Notes: generated by a model not told the origin, from the sequence alone. Shown: positions 39,304 to 51,438, numbered from the stretch's first letter. The stretch: 64,000 nucleotides of DNA from Neodiprion pinetum (GCF_021155775.2 NC_060236.1:6245087-6309086), one strand, 5' to 3'. Made by a program: numbers and translations.

Positions 39304-42300
39304 ATGATAACGGCATTGCCAGTGCCCTCGGTAAAGGTTTTCCACAAAACGTACTACCAAGAAAAATGCCCACGCATAGGAAGTAGCCAACCCGGAAGTC
39401 CCCTGACGGAAAGCGAAGCGGTTTTGGCCCTCCTCGACAAGGAACCGCCGGAATATTATTTCTGCGGAAAGGTGAGCGTGCAAGGTTTATCTAATATTCT
39501 AATCCATTCCATGTATTTGCTCTTTCATTCGCGTGAGCTGACGATCAGAGGAATTCCAACGAATCTTGATCGTAGGCAAAAAATAGTTTGCAATTTTCTT
39601 TCCTTTCATACAGTTATGTGGATATAAGCGTGAATCGAACATTTGACTTTGAATTTTATCAGCCCGTCAATAGATGATTCGAAAAATTGCTAACTGCTGA
39701 GAAAGGAGAGAAAAAAAAACTTGTAAATTACAACATTCGATTTTGTCCTAAAGGCCTCGAATCCTTTTCATTCGATTTTTTTTTTTTTTTTTCTTTCAAT
39801 AAGTAAGGTATTTTCAAAAAAAGAAATTCTGCCATCATTGGCGATGTTTCTAGCTTTTCCATTCCGTATAAGAAGAAAAAGTATGGCTACAATTACAGAA
39901 CTGAAAACCACCTGACAGCTAAGCAATTGCAGCGAGTAAAATTTCAGCTTCTTACTATCTTACCGCTCTCTTTTTCCCGTGCATAATTCATCCGTTTGTA
40001 CGAAAATACTCTATCGTGAAGGACTATCAGAAGTTCTCCTATAATCCATGAACGTTGTTTTCTAAATTCAGAAATAATAGCTGGCTATTTATAACCTCCA
40101 CTTCTCAAGGTTATTTATCATCCACCGATCTGCACCGAGTGCCTGAAATTATTATACCTGGCCGATTACGTACTACGTAAAAAAACAAAGCTTTACAGTC
40201 ACGGATGATAATTAATTCAAGTGACCGTACGTATGGGTGGGCTGTCTTAATTTGTAAGCGTATAAGAAAATTCTAGCGGACGGTATTTAACGAGTCAGGA
40301 AAAAGCGTAGAATTCCTCGATCCGCGGGAATCAATTTGTCGACGAAACATTACATCGCACAGCTAGTAAAGCAGGTGTTCCCGAACTGTATGGAAGCCCC
40401 GAAAGAGCGACGACTTACAAAGTACAACTTAGTAAATCACAAAACTCTGTGTTCGTACTTTAGAAACGAACGGGGCTTCGCATCTGCATGTGCGAGTCAA
40501 ACTGTTGAGCGTTGTTCATTCGATTCAATTATTAGCCGTATTTTTCCGGTCTAGTTAAACTATCGACTGTCTAAGTAGTTTGGTTGGCCAAGAATCGAGA
40601 TTATTTATTAATTTTATTTATGAAATTATCATATTCGCGAGCTACGAATTGATCTGGTAAAAAGGTTGGAGACATGCTAGTATCATAAAAAAAAGCTTGG
40701 ATCATCAACGCTTCGTTCCACATCGCTGAAATTGTTGATAAACTAGTAGATTTGTTCAATTCACTCCGTGATGGTTTATTTTATTGAGATTATTTTTTAC
40801 AGAGTCACTAAAAAAGATTTTCCGCTATTTTTTTTCTATTCAGCAATCAATTTGACGTTGTCAGTTATCGATTATACTCGATATTAGAGCTTTTTTTCAT
40901 TAATCCGGTATATTCGATTTTTTATTCTTTGTTCTTAAAAAAATCTTGATATAACGTACAAACATTCAAATATCTGGACAAATACTGAACGTAAAATTGA
41001 CGCAGAGTATAGATTGTTGGCAAAACCGAACTACTTGACATTGATATTCTTAAACATTCGAAATAAATGATAACCGATCGCTCAGTTCACATTCGAACCC
41101 AGTAAAACAAAAATCGATGAAACAGCTGTCAACTTCTGAATTGTGAATCATAAAAGTGCATGAAGATTCGAAGTATGACAGGGTTGAAAAATGACCGCCG
41201 GTCTACACGCTCGGAAAATTAATGTAAGTGAGTTTCTTCACAGCTGTATCGAGAATTTCAACACACTTGGGAACAATCCGAAAACACATATTCCACTCCC
41301 TTCTCACTTGGTGCGTGGGCATGGATACACCTATTCTCACGAAACTGATGCGTCATGCACGCTATTAAAACCATCTCAAAGTATCGATCAGACGAAACGG
41401 CTGAGATATATGTATGTAAAATTTATACGCGTATCAAAGTAACTACGCAGCGAATTTCGTCGTGACGTCGCGTGTGCTTTTAATTTTGTATCCACGATTT
41501 ATAAGGGATGAAACGAAGCGAAGGACGTCGGTATTTTGTATTTTCTTACGCTCCCATAATGGAAAAAGAAGATAACGCACAAGACTGATCAAAAATAGAT
41601 TTAAGATTTGTGCTCCATTCGAATCTCAAGTTTCAAACTTGAATCTAGCAAATTCTGGTAATATTTGAAATCAATACATTACAGGTTGTGACATAATTCA
41701 CGAGTTTGGGATTCGAGTGATCATAGTTGAACGAACTATAAGCTGAGAAAAAATAATTACAACGTTCATTTTGGTTTAAGAATTCTCAGTAAAATCAATC
41801 GACGAACCGGTCGATATTCAAGCTGATAAAGCTTTTGTCTTCTAATCGAATAAAAAAAGCCACACGGGGCTTTGGAAACATTCTTTTCTCATCGCCGCCC
41901 CGACATTGAACGAAGTGTGAATTTCAGGTGAATTCTCTCCACGTTGTCGTCGGTTCTCTTTTGCTCGGAGCCGTCGTCCTGGTCGTCGGTCTCGTCCAGC
42001 TTGCGCCTGGAGCAGAAGCAGCGCAGAATTCGGCGGCCCTTATAGCAGCGGGCTGCGGCCTTTTGGTCGTTGGAGTGCTTTTGGCACCCCTCAGAGCGTT
42101 GTGCATAAGGCGGCAGAAGGCCGCCCACAAAGACGGTGCGCATCAACGCAGCGTTACCAGTATAGACATGCTCTTGGCACAGCATAGGTGAGAGAAATGA
42201 ATTTGAAAATTGAAACCTTAGATATCGATGCCTTGATTTCACATTACTTCAAAATTTTTGAAAACCTACTACACTGAGAGAAATTTTTATTTCCGCTTAC

Positions 42301-43128
42301 CGCTCAGTCCTTGACTATTTTCATTCTTTTACCACGATCGAAAAATATACTTCTAGGTAGAAAATGAAAATTAGTTTTATAGCTGTTACCGGAAAGCCTG
42401 GTATCCGTTGCTATTCTTTCTCGTTACGATCACTGTTACTATATTATAGTTACGAAAAATTACGAATTGACGTTAAAGCTTTGCTAACTAAAAAAGTAGA
42501 GCAAACCTCAAAAACTGATTTTGCGTCGCAATAACCAAAAAAAGAACGACGATAGCGCAAAATGTTTAGGCGTACCTCGTTTTTCCTAATTCCAACAATA
42601 TTCAAACAGTTTTTTTTAACTATACCTATTTTACCAAATTTTTCTAGTTACTGTAACAAATGAAATTTTTCTCAGTGCAAATCGGTTCGATTTCACTCTA
42701 CGATATCTAATTTTATTCAGAAGCCTGCCTCGCGTTAAGATTAATAAAAATTGTCGATTTGTGTTGAAGAAATTTTTTTCAATCAAGGCAATTCTTTCTC
42801 TTCGTGAGTCGATTTCAACGACGTTTGATTTTTTTTTTTTTCTTCGTATTAAAATTCTGTCGAGCAAAAACTCGCACGTTATGACGATTGCTGCTAATTT
42901 TATCATCAAAGTATAACGAAAATGATTTATCGAGGTTTTGAACTCGCTTATCGATTTCCATCGAGCTCGACGCGAGGAACTTGGCGTAACTGCGCTATAA
43001 ACACGTGGGATAAATAATTTTTCAACAGAGATTTCACGGTCCTGATGCCCGACGAGCTGGAAGATCTGGTTGGCCGACCGACCGCTGCTTTGGAGAGCAA
43101 AATTCGTAAGCAGGGTCACAACACCTAG
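39304..43128 (+). CDS. gene C: two-pass membrane protein, third member of the tandem family
   Basis: Three exons (39304-39471, 41928-42187, 43029-43128) join in frame to 175 aa ending at TAG. Junctions are AAAG/gtgagc with tttcag, and ATAG/gtgaga with caacag. The ATG follows a TGCTTTCAG acceptor by one base, as in genes A and B. The N-terminus (MITALPVPSV) is less basic than in A or B; PPEYYFCGK precedes TM1. TM1 is LLLGAVVLVVGLVQLAPGA (about residues 67-85), identical over these 19 residues to gene B. TM2 spans about 94-110 and is followed by the basic RALCIRRQK. The first intron is phase 0 at the same Gly-Lys as in gene B. The second is phase 2 at a different position and holds a MITE. Beyond the TAG the frame stays open for 49 codons (see separate entry). 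The function is unknown; a membrane adaptor-like role is only inferred. Confidence 0.85.
42272..42677. mobile_element. CACTGAG-ended MITE (inside gene C intron 2)
   Basis: The left end CACTGAGAGAAATTTTTAT pairs with the right end read on the other strand, CACTGAGAAAAATTTCAT. A TA precedes the left end; the right flank has CA, so a TA duplication would be degraded. About 406 bases with no ORF, so non-autonomous and Tc1/mariner-like in style. Partial copies occur at 36127-36218 (left end) and 56088-56138 (right end). Confidence 0.75.
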
Positions 43129-43278
43129 GCCTCGGTAACGCCGTCGGACGGTTCACCTGGAAGCGAAACACCCTCATCCCCGCAACAGCCGAAATCACCA
43201 CCGAAAATTAACCACCATATCGTTAACGCGACGAATTACACGCACTCGCACAACATGCGTAAGCACAGCCTCGTCTAG
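43129..43278 (+). CDS. candidate stop-codon readthrough extension of gene C
   Basis: Directly after the gene C TAG (43126-43128) the same frame stays open for 49 codons to a second TAG at 43276-43278. The peptide looks like real tail sequence: Ser/Pro-rich (SDGSPGSETPSSPQQ, then PKSPPK), then His/Asn-rich, ending RKHSLV. That end fits a class I PDZ ligand (S-x-V) and parallels the VSRI end of gene A. By hand count 31 of 49 codons end in G or C, unlike the AT-rich DNA that follows. Insect genomes are known to use programmed readthrough. Alternatives are a recent nonsense mutation, a sequencing error at the TAG, or an unseen splice form that avoids it. The simple use of the TAG as a splice acceptor would shift the frame relative to exon 2. 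Confidence 0.4.
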   Translation, partial: ASVTPSDGSPGSETPSSPQQPKSPPKINHHIVNATNYTHSHNMRKHSLV

Positions 43279-43953
43279 ATACTGGACGTTCATCCACCCA
43301 CCCTCCACATATTATACGGCCGATCGTCGATGTAAGTCCCAATGTAAATTGCCCGCCTAAGCATGTCATCGTCAAAAAATCACGCTGTCGCGAACTTTCT
43401 CATTAAATTTTGTAATTTTGTTATTTATTTTTATCTACTTTTTCTTACCTACTTCCTTTTTTATTCACACTTTTATTTATTTGTTTATTTTTTTTTTCTC
43501 TCTCTTCCGATTTTCTTCGCAACTGTTTTTCTTTTGAGCTCGGTACAACAATTTTTGTCAGCGAGCATTGAAATTGATATACATATTATGTGCATAAAAT
43601 CGTTAAAGATGTGATTATGTTGATGACGAAAAAAAAAATTTGACTCTTTGATCGATGATTGTGTTGATATTGAAAAAAAAAAAAAATGGAATGAAATTGT
43701 AAAGATTTGTATATTCCTTTTCTTTCTAGTGTTTTCTGTCTTTTTTTAATTCGTGAATAATCCCCTGTACCGAGTTTGAATTACAGCATATTATTAATAT
43801 ATAACAATAGACAATTGTGAATGTATAGAATAACATTATGTATAAGATATCATGAATTTTAGCGATTAAACGTTTTTTCTATATCATTCTAAAAGAAATG
43901 AATTCGGTAGGTATATGCACATAGGTATATATATATACCTATATACAGACATG

Positions 43954-44390
43954 TAGGGTAGACCCAAAACAACGAGACTGATTTGAAACGTGAATGAAAT
44001 TCGAACGTGTTGACCGATTTTCGAAAACTTTATTTTTCTTGAAACTAGAAAAATGAATCATTCATGTCGCGTTTGAAAATCTGAAAAATTTTTATTCACT
44101 GCTGAGATGCACGCTCTTGAAAATCGGCTTTTGAAATAATCGCTGGGAGACGGAAAAAAAATAATAACATTAAATAATGTTCAATTTCATACGGATATTG
44201 AGTTCAACATTCTCTGATATTATTTTTTCTTTTTTCAGTCCCCAAGCGATTTTTTCAAAACGTGATATCCAAACGCGAAATAAAAGATTCGTTCTTCTAC
44301 TTTCGAGGAAAAGAAAGTTCGCGAAAATCGGTCAAAGCGTTTGGATTTTATTCACGTTTCAAATCGGTCCCGTGTTCTTGACCCACCCTG
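43954..44390. mobile_element. foldback element, nearly complete hairpin
   Basis: The left end reads TAGGGTAGACCC; the right end on the other strand reads CAGGGTGGGTCAAG. Both arms then share GATTTGAAACGTGAAT and TTGACCGATTTTCG, and further in AATCGCTGGGAGAC against AATCGCTTGGGGAC. Arms are about 190 bases with a short loop near 44170-44210. No ORF. It lies 676 bases after the second gene C stop, so it would be in the 3'UTR if that is long. Confidence 0.8.
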
Positions 44391-47300
44391 TACATAGGTG
44401 CGTATATTGCGAGCAGCTGTTGTGAGAATACAGCAAATGGATGAATTTTAAATGTCGGCGATTAGAAGATAACGTGAATGACGTGATTAAAAGTAGGTAC
44501 AGGTATAATAACACATCAGATATATACAAAGTCACACACGTAACAAACGTAAATACGTTCATACATATAATATAGCTTTTGTTACATGCGTAGGGTGAGA
44601 ATGAATGAGAAAGTAAATAAGTAAGCCAACGGTGTTACACGTATGACAAAAAAAAAACAAAAAAATGAAAAAAAATATATAAATAAAAAAAGAGGAAGAC
44701 AAAAAATTTCCATACGCAACCGCGTATAAAGAGACGTCGTCGGTTTGATTATCGTAGGTCATGTATAAAAATACATAAGTCAGGCTCACCTCTCTCCGTA
44801 GGGAAATTAAATATGGAGGATAAGAATTTTTCGTTAAAGTATATAAATATCTCAAGTAATTTTGCATCGTGCTTAAATATTTTGTAAATCTTATTTACAT
44901 TATATATATATACGTACCTGTATAACATGTAATATTGTCGTTGTGTGAAATTGCTGGTCAATTTCGTGTTACCCTTACCCCATTAGCACTGAAAACAAAC
45001 AAAAAATAAAAAGGTTAATCATTCTACCTTCCATTCGAACGGAATATATGATTAATCTGTATTATTTCGCTTATATGCGTAACTCGATATTATACCTCCT
45101 ATATATTTATATTTTTAGCTTCAATATTTTCTAATTTCTTTGTTTTTTATACAATTAATCAAACTTGCCTTGCGCGCCCCTTAATAATTATACGATGTCC
45201 AAGTGAGGTTGAAATTATATTACGTATAGAACGCATAATTCTAACTACGAACAGAAGATGAAAAAAAAAAAAAAGAAAAAAAGAAAAAAAAAACTTCCTC
45301 CACATTTATAAAAGTCGAGAGAAATATTTCATTAGTTGGATTGAATTCGCATGACTGTCCAAGTTATGCACGTAACGTGTTATACAATGCAATGACATAT
45401 GCGCACATAATACATATGTTATCGCTCTACATGTCTGTCTGTCGCTATTATCGAAAGAAAGAATTAGTCTACTTAATAAGAATTTGAAAATAGAAAAAAA
45501 AAAAAAAGTTGAGAAAAAAAAAACTAAAAAGGACATCAGACATCTTTCCAAAAAAAAATGTGTAAGAAAAATATGAACGATAAAAAAGATGTTGAAAAAT
45601 CCTTACCAAAAGTATATTCAAAAGTTGAAATTTCGGATTGGCCAAACTGAGCTGCCAAAGAAAAAAAAAATAATAAGGAAAAACAAGTAAATAAAAAGAA
45701 TAAACAAATTTTTCGAGTAAAAAGGAAGAACAAAAAAAAACAAAAAAATCAGTACCATGCTACGAAATTATTGTAACATCATTAACAGCCTAGTGTATAA
45801 TCAACAATTTGGAAAAGTTTGTAAATAAAACGATTAAGGTTCTTTGTCGTTCTACAACGATTACAAAACTAATATAAATCAAATTGAATTCGAAACAATT
45901 TGAAGAATTGAAAAATATGATTAATACGAGAAATTCAAAATTTAATCATCTTTGACTGATGAATAAAGAATTCGTTCAAATCGGTATACCAAAAAAAATT
46001 GAATCAGTTTTAATAAATTGATACTGAAACTTGATGAAAGTATTATCATTGTCACGTAATATTATTGTCAAATAATCAACCTATCAAAAATTAACGTATT
46101 ATGTATGTATATAAGAAAAGAAAAGGGAAACAATTGAGAAAAACAAAAAAAAAAAAAGAAGAAATAAATTAAACGCTGGTGTCGTTTTAATCTAGTTCAT
46201 ACGAATACGTGATTATTTTAAAGAGAAATGTGATAAAACGCCTATTAAAGTTATTATTGTTATTATTACCATAGTTTTTGTTGTTAGTATTATTGTAATT
46301 ACACGCTTACGCCGATATTATCGTTATCGTTGCTTATTATTATCCGTTAGAAGTGCGAATTCTTTGAAAAATTTGGTAAGTTTCTGATTTTTGCTTGCCT
46401 TTTGTCTCTATTTAATGAGTCGAAATTTCGTTATTCAAACCACCTATTCACACTGTGAAGTTTGATCGAAAAATATCGAAGGAGACATAATCAAAGAATA
46501 CAAAGTCTAATAGCTTCAGATTCAAATATCAACGGATGTAAGTTTGAACAATAATTTTTCCTGAATAAATAACCTCGTGATGAGAAAAAAGAAATGAACG
46601 TATAAGAAAAAATACGCAATAAATGAAGAGAATTTGAGGAATAAAATTACTTATCAAATTTTGGAACCGTTGATTATAAACATTTTAACGCCACGTATAA
46701 ATTGCACGCCATGTATTCGAGTACGTGCGTTACATGTGTTGGATCAATTTTCAAAAATTGCAATAATACAAGCATATAGAAACATAACGAGGAAGCGAAA
46801 ATCGGTGACAATGAATTTCCGCACACGACGCGTTGCAGGATGAAAAAAACACATAGAGAAAGAAGCAAGTTATCCATGATGCTTCGAAAATGAAACATAA
46901 GTTCAATGTTAGTCGTAAACTCTAACTATACGTATATTCCTATATAATGCAGATACAATAGCTGATAAAAATTTCAACCGAAATATCTGTTCGTACATGC
47001 TTACATAGTTAAATTACTATCATTGCGTTACACGATGAGAAAAAAATTCTGGCCACATTGCTGATTGATCTTTACCTAAATATATATTATACACGGTATA
47101 ACTTAACTTTGAAGGATTGAAAAAATCAATCATGTGTTTGCCTTAATCGTTGAAGGGGAATGAAATAGAGAGAGAAATAAATTAAAAAAAAAAAAAACAC
47201 AGAAATAAATTTGCTAGTCTCGTTATCTGTTGAGCTTTCTTATTAGAGAAAGAGTTGAAAATTAAAAAACAGAACGAGAATAGAAGTATAAGTAAAATTC

Positions 47301-48714
47301 AAAGTGTAACGCAACGCAATGAAAGAAATCACCCGCCACACTGTTGTTCCGCCAGGAAATAAGAAATATTTTTTTATCGTCAGATTAGTTACTCGATGCG
47401 TTACGGTACAAAGAGGCGAAAAGATAAACATAAAAATGAAGAGGAAAAAAATGATAAAAAAATTGAAACCGTCGAATGGAGTATTTAATTGATTTAAAGT
47501 TTAAGCATATGAATTTCAAAAGATGTACACTATAACACAGTATACATATATTGTAATATTAAATATATCAGAGTAATCATCAATCGTAGAAATCTCTTTT
47601 CGAAGATTTTGTTTCACACAATACGATATTAAAACGTAACAGCGTATTGAACGTATGAAAACATATGCGCAGAAGATAAATACGATTAGTATAATTATAC
47701 CGATATGCCATATATTTACCATACGAGAGAAATTTTCACGTTGGCTATAACAAGTATATAAGTATAATTATAACACGTATGATAACACACCTAAATGCAG
47801 AAGCCTTTGACAAACATATAATATACATACTTATAAATGAAAATGTGAGAGAGATAATTATTAGTATTAAAAATAAAAATAATAATAACATTGTAATAGA
47901 TGAATCATACATAGCTTAATAAAATTGAAAAAGAAAAAGAAACAACCATCCCAAGGTACAGGCATACTCTTTGCGTACATCGTGTAATTTAATTATTAAT
48001 AACAATATTAATATAGTATAATAAGTATATAACGTCATTCAGCGCACACATTTACCTTGTAAAACGGTACTTATGACGGTGTTCTATGAAACGGGAATTT
48101 TTCAAACAATAAAAAAAATGCCAAGGCGGGATTTTTTTGTTTCCTTGATTATTCTTTCAATTTACAAACAAATCTAAGCTTGTGTAGGCTTCGTCGCTGA
48201 TTGAAAAAATTCACACGTAGGTAGGCGTATGATTTACGAAGAGTTTTTGGTTGGGTTGCGGTATCGGTTGGGTCGGATCGATTTATCGGAAATTACCAAG
48301 GTGTAAATTCGTCGTACGCTCGAGTTAACGTTATTGCTTACCACCTACATGCACACCGACATTTTTCATCCATTACACGTTGTAGTTGTGGTGAATTTGG
48401 AATATCTGGCGGGGGACCAAAATCAATTCGATATATTTATACAAGTGTGTACATCGATATCGTCACATCAGGACATTGTACATACGTGCATTGCGTAATA
48501 CACGCTGCCGGTAAAAAAAAAATGCTGTATAGAATCGCGTGCAGGCGTTGTAAATTACATTTTATTCACTTACAAGTCGTTTGAAACAAACGATTTTAAT
48601 CCTCATGGAACACCATCATACCTTCCGAGCCATGTACATATACATGATATGTTATACATATAATGGATAAGAATAAAAATTGAGAGTTTTTAATGCCAAA
48701 TGATGTAGTAATTG

Positions 48715-48736
48715 GAGAGAGAGAGAGAGAGAGAGA
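48715..48736. repeat. (GA)n microsatellite
   Basis: GA dinucleotide run followed by a further imperfect GAGAG. Confidence 0.85.
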
Positions 48737-51072
48737 ATGAGAGAAAAAACGAAGAAAAATCATGATACAGAATCAAAAAATATATATATATAAATGAAAA
48801 AATAAAAAATGATGATCCCACATTGCGATATGCAGTAACTGTTATAGTTGCGAATTTTGTATAGAAAAATATCAAGCTATTGAACAGGAAGGAAAATTCG
48901 ATCAAAGTAAAATTCCACCGAAAATCCTATAGTTTTTTTTTTTTTTTTCAAACCTCGGATTCAACAAACCACAACGCAAACACATTAATCCCGTTCGACG
49001 AGAACTGCAATTCGGTGTAAAATAGTTTCATTGAATCTTTTCTTCAATTTTCGAGATTTTATAACTAATATCAGGAGAGAAAAATCAGCCAATTTTATGA
49101 CGTTGCTAAAATTGTACTAAGACACTCGATATTAAATACTGCATCGTACATTGAATGCATGGAATGAAAATGAGGATGAAAATATTCATGATAATCCGTC
49201 TTTAAAATATTATACTTGAAAAATGTAAAACTGTGTATAAAACACTTTAATTTTACTATCTCTGGAATCAAATAATTACTGTACAAGTGATTCGTTGAAA
49301 GAGATAAATTTATTGGAAACATTTGTAGGTACTTAATGATACGCGTCATTTCGTGATGCCTTGATATGCGAGAAACTTAATAATTCGAATCAAAAGATGT
49401 TTTAGTACATAATATAATCGGTTCGATTCTTCTGGATACTTCTGGATCGATCTCTGAATTTCTAACATGAAATTACGTGTGTATTTACATGGTGTGGTTA
49501 CAACCTAAAAATTGTGACGAAAATACACGCATGAATATCATATACCATAAATTATGCATACGTGATTGAATAAATAAATGAATATATAATTAATATAATA
49601 ATTACTCAAAGTGATTATAAAAAGGAATTGATCATGGTAAATTACGATAAATTTTCCAAAATTATAGATAAAAGTCTTCGATTTCAATTCGAGTATTAAA
49701 TATTAATTATTGTACGTATGTGTATGAATGAAAATAACAATTTTTTCTCTCAATTGAAATTCGGTCAAGAAACTTTGTCGGTATAATTACACCATATATG
49801 TTATACGACAGTTATACCGATATGTGAATTATTATTATCTTATACTATAATATCGTGCATTTGGCAATTCATTGGATTTAAAGAAAAAAAAGATGCAAAA
49901 ATGATGAAATTGAACAAGATTGAAAAAGAAGAAAAGCTCGATAATTCGTCGCTTTATATTATGTTTTTTTTTTTCCCGTATATTTTGTAACCCGTTATTA
50001 TAATATAATAAATAAATATACTATACATATACTACATATATTATACATATATAAATAAAAAGTGTCATGAAAATGGCGTTTTCATTTTTATTTAAAACCG
50101 AAAACATTTATCTATGGTAAATTTAATCATAGAATTTATATTGAATCAACGTCACGAATAGAGAAAAATAAAAGCAAAATGAAAAAACAATGAAGAGCAA
50201 AAAAAAAAAAAAAACAAACTATTCTCAGCCAGTATATTATTCTCGCGATATTTGTTTCAACAGCTGATCTCCGCATTTGTCAAAATTTCCTGTCTGATTA
50301 TCAACGATTTTATATAATCGTTAAATAACACACGGAAAAAGTAGCATAAAAAGTGAAAAATAACCGTAAATCTTGTAAACAATGTCAGATTCAACGAGGA
50401 CGAAAACTTCGATTAGATGTTAACGAATCCGTTTTCCATGCCCCCCTCCAAGCCTAAATTCTGGTATGAAAAATCGATCTCCTTGATCACCTCCGCTATG
50501 TCTGAAACACTTCTCTACCCTTGACACAGCCTTTTGACAGGGACGGATTATTCAGCCGGCGGTGAAGAGACTCCCTTGGCGATATTCCGACCGCTCCACT
50601 TCACCCTGGCCTTCTATGACTTTGTTTAAAATCGAGTGAGTTGTGAAATATATAACATATGCATCACCGTTTTTTCCACAACACAATAAGACTGCAGGCT
50701 TTGTTCGTGGTTAGAAAATAATAATAAAAGTCCCGATAAAGATAAGAGAGCTTTAAAAGCTCAATACTCACTCACTCGAGAGACACGAAGGCTTTCAGCC
50801 GGGGTTTTTTTTTTTTTCTTTCTTTTTCTTCTTCTCCTTTCTATTATCCACCATCTCGATATCAATTTTTGTCTTTTATACGGTGAAAATTTTCAACGTA
50901 TTTTCTTGTACCGCTTTACTCGCAGGTTCAAGAGGCAGAAATTGCGCCATATCATGCAGGTATATTTGAAAGTATTCGAGGATCGCACGCAAGACTCCGT
51001 TTTACCTTCTTCTTTAATCAACGATGCTAAGAAATTCGTACGAGGATATTTAACCCCGAGAAATCTAATCAA

Positions 51073-51413
51073 ATGTTTACGATTCACGTTCACTCATCAC
51101 CGTTTGGCGCCGTAGCCCTGTTACTGTCCCTGTCCACGTGGCTCTGCGTTTGTCGTTGGTGCTTCAAGTACGATATGAAAGATCAGGAGGTGATTGACGA
51201 CTCGTTAAAATCATTTTTACCCACTGCGGTGTAATCGCAAAAATACGATACACAACGGTTACTAACTCTGAAATGTTTGTTTTTTTCTTCTAGATTGTGT
51301 ACCACCTGATCATGTACTTCTTCGTAATAACCTTGTTAAACATGTTGTTCCTCGGTCATCTGCAATTTAGTTGTGACAAGCCGGTTGTAATTGATTCGCT
51401 TACTTCTCGGTGA
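51073..51413 (+). CDS. possible small two-segment membrane protein
   Basis: Two exons (51073-51189 and 51294-51413), joined phase 0 across GAG/gtgatt and TTCTTCTAG, encode 78 aa. The ATG is the first in frame after a stop at 51028. Both exons are rich in hydrophobic residues: segment 1 (FGAVALLLSLSTWLCV, about residues 11-26), a polar link (KYDMKDQE), then segment 2 (IVYHLIMYFFVITLLNMLFL, about 40-59). The tail is short and polar. An AATAAA 26 bases after the stop supports a transcript end here. A possible upstream acceptor (CTCGCAG, ending 50925) would begin the first of these exons. No family is recognised. An overlapping open frame at 50906-51115 is an alternative, but it lacks a matching second exon. 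Confidence 0.5.
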
Positions 51414-51438
51414 AAAAAAAAAAAAATTACGAACATTC

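Larger units (their letters stand above)
43279..50900. other. AT-rich tract following gene C, possible long 3'UTR
   Basis: About 7.4 kb of very AT-rich sequence with poly-A, poly-T and TA runs and no coding-like frame. It contains one strong foldback (43954-44390) and a GA microsatellite (48715-48736). Poly(A)-type hexamers are frequent. Composition changes near 50400, shortly before the next genes. Confidence 0.4.

Noticed and set aside
42631..43119. 162-codon minus-strand frame opposite gene C exon 3
   Set aside because: It runs across an intron and a MITE end, is Arg/Lys/Ile-rich without domain features, and is explained by the antisense of the real exon.
50906..51115. Open frame overlapping the first exon of the small membrane-protein gene
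   Set aside because: No in-phase second exon, and no hydrophobic or domain pattern. The alternative frame splices cleanly and ends before a poly(A) signal.
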